A stretch of DNA of 64,000 nucleotides from Roseospira navarrensis (GTDB taxonomy: Bacteria > Pseudomonadota > Alphaproteobacteria > Rhodospirillales > Rhodospirillaceae), in NCBI RefSeq assembly GCF_009601025.1, contig NZ_WIVE01000013.1, forward strand, positions 1 to 64,000, written 5' to 3'. A model generated the notes under the pieces. The model saw nothing but the letters and a program-made list of their open reading frames with translations. It was not told where the DNA came from and made no database searches. A program made the translations under genes and the position numbers. This document shows positions 58,077-64,000 of this stretch, one piece after another (positions within the stretch are counted from its first letter, which is position 1; each line of letters starts with the position of its first letter).

Positions 58077-59153
58077 ATGGTGCCCCCCGGACAGGACCTC
58101 GATGCCCCCGGTCCCGCCGCGCCGCCCGCCTCCGTCGGGGTCACGGCGCCGGACGCCATGGTGCGGCGCGAGTTCGACTGGAACCTGCTTCACACCTTCA
58201 TGGTGATCGTCGAGGAAGGCTCGATCACCCGCGCCGCCAACCGCCTGCTGCTGCGCCAGCCGAGCGTGAGCACGGCCCTGAAGCGGCTGGAGGACCGGCT
58301 GGGACAGCGCCTGATCGACCGCGCGCCGGGCCGCTTCGAGCTGACCGACGCCGGCCGGGTGTTGTACCGCGAATGCCGCGACATCTGCGGGGCGATCGGC
58401 CGCCTGGGCCACCTGCTGACGGCGGGCGAGGCGGAGTTGTCCGGCCACATCCGCCTTCTGCTGGCCAGCCACGTGGTGTTCCCGCCGCTGGACGCGGTGC
58501 TGGCGGACTTCCACGCCGCGCACCCCCTGGTCACCCTGGAATGCGAGGTCGCCCGCTCCAGCGTGGTGGTCCAGACCGTGCTGTCCCGGCAGGCGAGCGC
58601 CGGCATCTGTCTGGTGGCCCGACCCCATCCGCATCTGGCCTACCGCCGCCTGTTCCGCGAGCACTTCGGCTTCTTCTGCGGCCCGTCGCACCGCCTGTTC
58701 GGACGCACGGACCTGACGGTGGCGGATCTGCGGGACGAGCCGGTGGTCTCGTTCAACACCGACAGCCCGACGGATGCCCTGCGCGCCATCGCCCTGCTGC
58801 GCGCCCGCCATGATCTCAACGGGCGCACGGTGGGGCGGTCGTCGAACCTGGAGGAGGTGCGGCGCATGATCGTCGCCGGGCTGGGGGTCGGGCCGCTGCC
58901 GATCCACGTGGCCGAGCGCGACGTGCGCGAGGGGCTGCTGTGGCGGCTGCCGCCCTGGGACGACACCGCGGGACCGGGCGGCCCGGCGCCGGTGGACATC
59001 TTTCTTGTGACCAACCCCCGCACCACCCTGTCCCAGGCCGAGCGCCTGTTCCTGGCCATGCTCAACGCCCGCGTGGACGCCGCCCCGGGCGGGGTGTTCG
59101 TGTACCCGACCGGGACGACGCGGGCGCCATCCGAAGGGCCGCTCGCGGACTGA
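58077..59153 (+). CDS. LysR-family transcription regulator
   Basis: This 358-residue regulator has an N-terminal winged helix (about 35-95, FDWNLLHTFMVIVEEGSITR then RQPSVSTALKRLEDRLGQRL). A LysR substrate domain follows from about 120 on. The first 30 residues are a Pro/Ala-rich extension. Its divergent position next to the pot-type operon suggests it controls that operon and senses a pathway intermediate. The ATG at 58077 has GGAGAGG upstream; earlier in-frame starts would cross the putative operator. It converges on galU with 21 bases between the stops. Confidence 0.93.
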   Translation: MVPPGQDLDAPGPAAPPASVGVTAPDAMVRREFDWNLLHTFMVIVEEGSITRAANRLLLRQPSVSTALKRLEDRLGQRLIDRAPGRFELTDAGRVLYRECRDICGAIGRLGHLLTAGEAELSGHIRLLLASHVVFPPLDAVLADFHAAHPLVTLECEVARSSVVVQTVLSRQASAGICLVARPHPHLAYRRLFREHFGFFCGPSHRLFGRTDLTVADLRDEPVVSFNTDSPTDALRAIALLRARHDLNGRTVGRSSNLEEVRRMIVAGLGVGPLPIHVAERDVREGLLWRLPPWDDTAGPGGPAPVDIFLVTNPRTTLSQAERLFLAMLNARVDAAPGGVFVYPTGTTRAPSEGPLAD

Positions 59154-59174
59154 TCACGGCCAGCCCCGCTGCGA

Positions 59175-60059
59175 TCACAGGCCCGCCGCGATCTCCTTGA
59201 CGAAGCCGGCGACGCTGTCGCGCATGTCCGGGCGGTCCAGGGCGAAGGCGATGTTGGCCTTCAGGAAGCCCACCTTGTCGCCGCAGTCGAACCGCGTCCC
59301 CTCGAACCGCAGGCCGTGGAACGGCACACCGTCGTCGATGGTGGCGGCCATGCCGTCGGTCAACTGGATTTCGCCGCCCGAGCCGGTGCCGATGCTGCCC
59401 AGCCGGTCCATGACGGTCGAATCCAGGACGTAGCGGCCGATGATCGACAGGGTCGAGGGCGCGTCCTCGGGCTTGGGCTTTTCCACCAGACCGTTGGCGC
59501 GGGCGAGGCGGCCGTCGTCCTCCTGCACCTTCAGAATACCGTACTTGTTGGTCTGGTCGGGCGGCACGTCCTCGGATGCGACCACATTGCCGCCCACCTG
59601 GGCGTGGGCCTCGATCAACTGGCCGATGGCCGGTTTCTCCGACAGGATCAGGTCGTCGGGCAGGATGACGGCGAACGGCTCGCCCTCGCTGATGAACGCG
59701 CGGGCGCACCACACCGCGTGGCCCAGCCCAAGCGGGTTGTGCTGGCGGGTGGAGATGACCCGGCCCGGCTCGGGGATGGCCTTGCGCAACTCGGCCAGGG
59801 CGTCGGTCTTGCCGCGCCCGTCGAGCAGTTGTTCCAGCTCGAAGGCGTGGTCGAAGTGCTCGACCAGCACGTGCTTGCCGCGTCCCGTGACGAAGATGAA
59901 GTACTCGATGCCGGCCGCTGCGGCCTCTTCCACGGCGTACTGGATCAGCGGCTTGTCCACGACCGGCAGCATCTCCTTGGCCATGGTCTTGGTCGCCGGC
60001 AGGAAACGCGTGCCCAGTCCGGCGACCGGGAATATGGCCTTCTTCACGGGTTTGGTCAT
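59175..60059 (-). CDS. galU: UTP-glucose-1-phosphate uridylyltransferase
   Basis: This 294-residue nucleotidyltransferase has the signature FPVAGLGTRFLPATKTMAKE, then EMLPVVDKPLIQYAVEEA, then ILPDDLIL and VEKPKPEDAPS. It makes UDP-glucose for cell-surface polysaccharides and lipid head groups. The ATG at 60059 (MTKPVKKAIF) with GAGGGAG upstream gives the usual length. A longer frame to 60152 adds unrelated residues. It converges on the LysR gene. The upstream genes on the same strand are the J-domain and vWA genes, with a 141-base gap. Confidence 0.97.
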   Translation of the reverse strand: MTKPVKKAIFPVAGLGTRFLPATKTMAKEMLPVVDKPLIQYAVEEAAAAGIEYFIFVTGRGKHVLVEHFDHAFELEQLLDGRGKTDALAELRKAIPEPGRVISTRQHNPLGLGHAVWCARAFISEGEPFAVILPDDLILSEKPAIGQLIEAHAQVGGNVVASEDVPPDQTNKYGILKVQEDDGRLARANGLVEKPKPEDAPSTLSIIGRYVLDSTVMDRLGSIGTGSGGEIQLTDGMAATIDDGVPFHGLRFEGTRFDCGDKVGFLKANIAFALDRPDMRDSVAGFVKEIAAGL

Positions 60060-60200
60060 GGTGTCTCGTCTCCCTCGTTCGGCGCCGGCCCGGCCGCCGG
60101 TCGTTGCGACGACGGTCCGGCATGGTGCAGCGCAGTGCAGAGGTTGTGCCACGAGGCCCGCGTGGGCCGCAAGCCGCCTGCCCGCTGCACCACGGCCGGG

Positions 60201-61007
60201 TCAGCCGGTGCCCTGCCGCCGTCCATCGCGGCCCAGCAGCAGGTCGCGGGCCTGGTTGAGGCGGGCGGCCAGATAGGGCGTGCCGCCCCGGTCCGGGTGA
60301 ACCAGCACGATCAGGCGGCGGTGGGCGGCCTTGATGTCCTCGGGCCCGGCGCCCTCCTCCAGGCCCAGCACGGCCAGGGCCTCGGCGCGGGACATGGGAC
60401 CACGGGCGCCCGGAGCGCCGTCGCCGCCCGTCTCCTCCGCGCCGCCCTCGTCTCCGTCCGGACGCCAGTCCGGATGCACGCGGTCCAGCCAGGCCTCGAA
60501 CACGCGCAGGCTTTCCGGGTCGCTCTGCATCTCCCGCCACAGCGCGAGCGCGTCGCCCCGGTCCAGGTCCTCCAGCGACCGCCCGGCGAACGCGCCCTCG
60601 CGCACCGTGCCGGTCATGGCGCCGGTGGCGTGGGACAGGGTCATGTCCAGGAAGCGCGTGGTCACGGTTGACCTGTCGTCGGGGTCGGGATCGGCCGCCG
60701 CCCCGCGGCCACCGCCCCCGAAGGCGCGGAACGCGGCGCGGGCCGAGCGGGCGGCGCGCGCGGCCCGGGCGGCCCGGTTGACGTTGCGCGACAGCCAGAT
60801 CGCCCACGGCGACAGGGCGGCCAGGGCCCCGGCGGCCCAGCTCAGGCGGCTGGTCACGACCAGGAAGAGGAAGGCGCCCAGCAGCGCCAGACCCAGGGTC
60901 ACCCCCAGCACGCGGAGCACCACGCGGGGCGGACTGTTGACCAGCACGCGCAGGGCCAGCACCAGCAGCAGGGCGAGAATGATCCCGAGGATCAGCAGGG
61001 GCGCCAT
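60201..61007 (-). CDS. Membrane-anchored J-domain protein
   Basis: This 268-residue protein has two hydrophobic helices at the N-terminus (about 2-24 and 30-52) and possibly a third near 55-70. An Arg/Ala-rich stretch and a charged middle follow, then a short C-terminal J-domain (about 205-260). The J-domain keeps the HPD motif in LVHPDRGG (His237-Pro-Asp) and so should stimulate a DnaK ATPase. The layout resembles Tim14/DjlA-type membrane co-chaperones. The gene starts three bases after the vWA gene stop, so the two are probably expressed together. Confidence 0.85.
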   Translation of the reverse strand: MAPLLILGIILALLLVLALRVLVNSPPRVVLRVLGVTLGLALLGAFLFLVVTSRLSWAAGALAALSPWAIWLSRNVNRAARAARAARSARAAFRAFGGGGRGAAADPDPDDRSTVTTRFLDMTLSHATGAMTGTVREGAFAGRSLEDLDRGDALALWREMQSDPESLRVFEAWLDRVHPDWRPDGDEGGAEETGGDGAPGARGPMSRAEALAVLGLEEGAGPEDIKAAHRRLIVLVHPDRGGTPYLAARLNQARDLLLGRDGRRQGTG

Positions 61008-61010
61008 GCG

Positions 61011-61805
61011 TCAGCGGCCTCCCGCATCGCGACCGCCACCGCCACCACCACCCATCTGGTGGGTCAGGCGCAGCGCGGCCCCGCCCGCCTTGCGGGCGTG
61101 GTCCTCCAGGGCCGGGCGTCCGCCGGCCGCATAGGCCGCCACCGCGCCCAGCAGACGGCGCAACTCGTCCGGGCCGCGCGCGTCGAACTTGCAGCAGGCC
61201 CCGCCGGACAGCCGCGCGACATGCGTCAGGACCTGCTCGGCCAGGGGCTCGTGACCTTCATGGAAGATGAACGCCGGCAGCTTGCGCAGGCCCATTTCCC
61301 CCGCCAGCCCATAGAGCGCGTCCGGCTCCTCCTCGACGCAGTCGCCGATGAACACCAGAGCGGAGACGGGCGTGGTTTCATGCACCGACAGGGCATGGCG
61401 CAGCACGCGGCCGATCTGGGTGCGTCCGGCGCGGCAGGACACCCGGCTCATGCGCTGGATCATCTCGTCGGGGCGGGTGACGAAGGGGCCGGCCTTGCAC
61501 TCGCCGAGGCCGCGATAGAACACCAGTTGCACGGCCAGATCCCCGATCGCCGTGGCGGTGGCGAACATGGCGGCCTGGGTCTCCATGGCCAGGTCCCACG
61601 TGGGTTGGCGGCTGGCGGTGGCGTCGAGCGCGAAGATCAGGCGGCCCCGGCCCTCGCGCGGGGTGGACCGGACGCGCTCCAGGAAGGCGTCCACGGCTTT
61701 CGGGTCGCGGGACGCCGGGGCCGGCGCCTGACGCGCCCGGTCCAGGAACGCGGCCACGTCGCGCGACCCGGACCGGCTTGGCGGCTGCCCTTCGTGAGAC
61801 GTCAC
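61011..61805 (-). CDS. von Willebrand factor A domain protein
   Basis: This 264-residue protein starts at GTG 61805 (TSHEGQPPSR). A single vWA-type Rossmann domain starts at about residue 52 with RLIFALDATASRQPTWD, which has DxTxS in place of the usual DxSxS metal site. SALVFIGDCVEEEPD provides a later acidic site. The C-terminus ends in a Gly-rich tail, QMGGGGGGG. There is no signal peptide, so it is probably cytoplasmic. It is followed after three bases by the membrane J-domain gene. Function is unknown, and protein-protein assembly with the co-chaperone is a reasonable guess. Confidence 0.78.
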   Translation of the reverse strand: MTSHEGQPPSRSGSRDVAAFLDRARQAPAPASRDPKAVDAFLERVRSTPREGRGRLIFALDATASRQPTWDLAMETQAAMFATATAIGDLAVQLVFYRGLGECKAGPFVTRPDEMIQRMSRVSCRAGRTQIGRVLRHALSVHETTPVSALVFIGDCVEEEPDALYGLAGEMGLRKLPAFIFHEGHEPLAEQVLTHVARLSGGACCKFDARGPDELRRLLGAVAAYAAGGRPALEDHARKAGGAALRLTHQMGGGGGGGRDAGGR

Positions 61806-61881
61806 GGTGTTCCCCTGTCCTTGGGCCTGGTCTTCCCGGTTCCCGAAAGATGGGGGTTTTTGGCGGGCGGGAAAAGGGGCG

Positions 61882-63888
61882 TCAGGCGGAGCGGGGCGGC
61901 GTGGCCCCGAACATGGCGTAGTAGTGCGCCTCCATGGTCGCGGCGAAGGCGCGGGTGTCGCAAGCCGCGCTGGCGCCGATGACCGCCCGCGCCCGGTGGC
62001 GCCAGTCCCGCAGGGCTTCCCATGCCCCGTCCCCGGTGGCCATGGCGATGGCGGTCTCCACCAGACCGTCGATGGATGGCGCCACGAATCGGTCCAGCCC
62101 CGCCGCGTACAGCAGCGAGGCGCTGATCCGCGCCGCCCAGCGGTCGCCGTCATAGGTCAGCAGCGGCACGCCCTGCCACAGGGTCTCGATGGTCGAACTG
62201 CCGCCGTTGTAGGGGAAGGCGTCGATGGCGATGTCGATGGCGTCATAGGTCTCCAGGAACACCCGGTGCGGGGCGGGCCCCATCAGGTCCAGGCGGTCCG
62301 GGTCCACGCCCCGGGCCGCGAACAGCGCCCGCACGTGGGCCACGTTGCCGGGCCGGTCGAGCCGGGTGTTGCGCAGGATCAGGCGGGATCCGGGGCAGCC
62401 CTCCAGGATCCGGCACAGGGCGTCGATCACCGGCGGCGTGATCTTGTACTGCGGCGCGAGGCAGCCGAAGGTGACGGATCCCCGGGTCAGACAGGGCGGA
62501 TCGACGATATCCGGGACGGGATAGTTGACGCTGAACGCGCTGTAGCAGGGCACGCGCAGCACCGTTTCCCGGCAGTGGGCCTCGTCCTCCGGCCCGACCA
62601 CATAGCGGTCGCCCACCAGATAGTCGCAGTCGCTGATCCCGGTCGTGCCGTACAGGCCCACCCCCGCCACGTTGACCGGGGCCGGCCGCAGGCCCATGGG
62701 CAGCATGAGTTTGACCGCCGTGTAGCCGTCCAGATTGAACAGCACGTCGATGCCCTCGGCCCGCACCAGAGTGGCGAAGCCCTCGATCGACAGGCGGCTG
62801 ATGTCGTGGAAATGGTCGTCCGGGTGGGGCTGGTAGCTCGACAGCGTGGCGTCGTGGGCGTCCACCGAGAACAGGTGCACGTCCACCACGGCGCGGTCGT
62901 GACCGTTGACCAGCCCCAGGAAGGACTTCATCCAGTTTTCCTGCCCGAACGCGCTCGATACGTAGCCCACGCGCAGGCGGCGTCCGTCCAGCCGCCCCGC
63001 CAGATGACCGGGCGGACGCGGCGCGGGCGAGGGCGGCACCGCCAGATCGGCCCAGGTGCGACGGGCGGCCAGGATCTCCGCCTGATCGGCCGCCGGGCTG
63101 CCGGGGATGATGACGGCGATCATGCGCAGCGCGCGCTCGCGCAGCGCCGCGTCCCCGTGTCCGGCGGCCCGGCGCAGGGCGTCCACGCTCTCGTCCATGT
63201 GGCCCAGGTTGAACAGGCAGAAGCCGCGCTGATAGGTGGCCTCGGCGTCCCCGGGGGTCCGGGCCAGCACGGCGTCCAGGTCGGACAGCGCCAGGGCGTG
63301 GTCGCCCCGGTCAATGGCGATGCAGGCCCGGGCATAGGCGCAGTCCGTCCGCCCCGGATCGCGGGCCAGGGCGTCCCCATAGGCTCCATGCGCCAGGTCG
63401 GTCTGGCCGTAGGTGTGAAGCAGGTGACCCCGCCGCGCGTGCGGCTCCGCGTCGTCGGGCGCCTGGGCCACCGCGTCGTCAAGCGCCGTCAGGGCCGCAT
63501 CGGGATCGCCGGCCTGCTCCAGCGCCGCCGCCAGGGTCAGCCGGGCGGGCAGGACCTCGGGGGCCAGGGCGATCGCCCGCCACAGCGGGCCGAGGGCCTG
63601 GCTGTAGCGCCCCAGACCGGCCAGGACCATCCCCAGGGTGCCGTGTGTTTCCGCGTGGTCGGGGTTGGCGTGGGCCGCCCGGGCGAGAGTCCGCGCCGTC
63701 CGGTCCAGGTCGCCGGTCCGATAGGCGACTTCGGCCAGGATGCGCAGGGCCTCGGCATCGGCGGGTCGAGCGGTCAGCAGCCGTTGCGCGAGGTCCCGGG
63801 CGGGCGCGGCGGCGCCGTCCCGCAGCAGGCGCCACGCCCGGGGGGCAAGCGTCTGGTGCGGCACGTCCGGTGCGGGCGAGCGGGTCAT
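61882..63888 (-). CDS. TPR-containing O-GlcNAc-transferase-like (GT41) protein
   Basis: This 668-residue protein has about seven TPR helical repeats in the first 290 residues (for example PDHAETHGTLGMVLAGLGRY). A GT41/SPINDLY-type glycosyltransferase domain follows, with RLRVGYVSSAFGQENWMKSF, TFGCLAPQYKITP and the nucleotide-binding AFPYNGGSSTIETLWQGVPL near the C-terminal half. Such enzymes add sugars to Ser/Thr of proteins such as flagellins or to other acceptors. The ATG at 63888 has AAGGGAC upstream. It stands 76 bases upstream of the vWA gene. The acceptor is unknown and no flagellin gene is in the window. Confidence 0.9.
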   Translation of the reverse strand: MTRSPAPDVPHQTLAPRAWRLLRDGAAAPARDLAQRLLTARPADAEALRILAEVAYRTGDLDRTARTLARAAHANPDHAETHGTLGMVLAGLGRYSQALGPLWRAIALAPEVLPARLTLAAALEQAGDPDAALTALDDAVAQAPDDAEPHARRGHLLHTYGQTDLAHGAYGDALARDPGRTDCAYARACIAIDRGDHALALSDLDAVLARTPGDAEATYQRGFCLFNLGHMDESVDALRRAAGHGDAALRERALRMIAVIIPGSPAADQAEILAARRTWADLAVPPSPAPRPPGHLAGRLDGRRLRVGYVSSAFGQENWMKSFLGLVNGHDRAVVDVHLFSVDAHDATLSSYQPHPDDHFHDISRLSIEGFATLVRAEGIDVLFNLDGYTAVKLMLPMGLRPAPVNVAGVGLYGTTGISDCDYLVGDRYVVGPEDEAHCRETVLRVPCYSAFSVNYPVPDIVDPPCLTRGSVTFGCLAPQYKITPPVIDALCRILEGCPGSRLILRNTRLDRPGNVAHVRALFAARGVDPDRLDLMGPAPHRVFLETYDAIDIAIDAFPYNGGSSTIETLWQGVPLLTYDGDRWAARISASLLYAAGLDRFVAPSIDGLVETAIAMATGDGAWEALRDWRHRARAVIGASAACDTRAFAATMEAHYYAMFGATPPRSA

Positions 63889-64000
63889 GGGGGCGGTCCC
63901 TTCACGCGGGGTTGAGGCAAGGGCGGGTCCTTGCGCGAGGCCGGGGGCCGCCGTGGGTGTCACCCCCGCGCCCGGGCGAGGAAGCCGGCGCGGGCGCCCG

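Overview
The window is very GC-rich DNA, densely coded, with short Shine-Dalgarno sites, many 1-8 base gene overlaps and GTG starts. A complete System I cytochrome c maturation run ending in ccmI, TRAP and Pot-type transporters, a CheZ-like protein, a Coq10/RatA protein and tRNA genes with encoded CCA all suggest an alphaproteobacterium, most likely of the Rhodospirillales type. That placement is an inference from gene content; no 16S rRNA gene is present. I see no phage, insertion sequence, integrase or CRISPR array, and no rRNA operon. Two tRNA genes are present: tRNA-Arg(TCT) and tRNA-Glu(CTC).

Layout. 0-11 kb: a passenger-less autotransporter, tRNA-Arg, a four-hairpin array, an alpha/beta hydrolase, then a minus-strand run tamA-tamB-small secreted protein-azlC-azlD. 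11-19 kb: a class IV (branched-chain type) aminotransferase, a DctPQM TRAP transporter, a winged-helix regulator with a degenerate receiver, a RibA-type GTP cyclohydrolase II, a miniature CheZ-like protein and a Tat-exported dienelactone hydrolase-like protein. 19-28 kb: a nuclease-fold protein, an overlapping three-gene unit (secreted protein, membrane-anchored solute-binding protein, degenerate histidine kinase), a glutamine-synthetase-family ligase, a repeat-filled spacer and PEP carboxylase. 28-40 kb: envelope redox biology, with a DsbA-like protein, a lipase-like protein, a TauE/DsbD-like membrane protein, SCO1, ccmC-D-E, a repeat pair, ccmF-G-H-I, then moeB and mobA. 40-47 kb: an MFS carrier, a conserved unknown protein, a terminator, tRNA-Glu, a secreted unknown protein and the lpd-lipA-coq10 group.

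47-59 kb holds the most coherent accessory system: nine minus-strand genes (two permeases, binding protein, ATPase, class III aminotransferase, BKACE/DUF849 enzyme, acetylpolyamine amidohydrolase/HDAC-type deacetylase, FAD amine oxidoreductase, M20 hydrolase) next to a divergent LysR regulator. Together they look like an uptake and degradation route for an acylated polyamine-like compound. The tail (59-64 kb) carries galU, a membrane J-domain protein coupled to a von Willebrand A protein, and a TPR/O-GlcNAc-transferase-like (GT41) protein.

A second theme is intergenic. Several families of palindromic repeats recur, mix modules, sit inside operons and fill nearly every spacer longer than 250 bases. 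All repeat assignments come from reading and aligning the window by eye. Protein names rest on motifs and family knowledge, without database searches.
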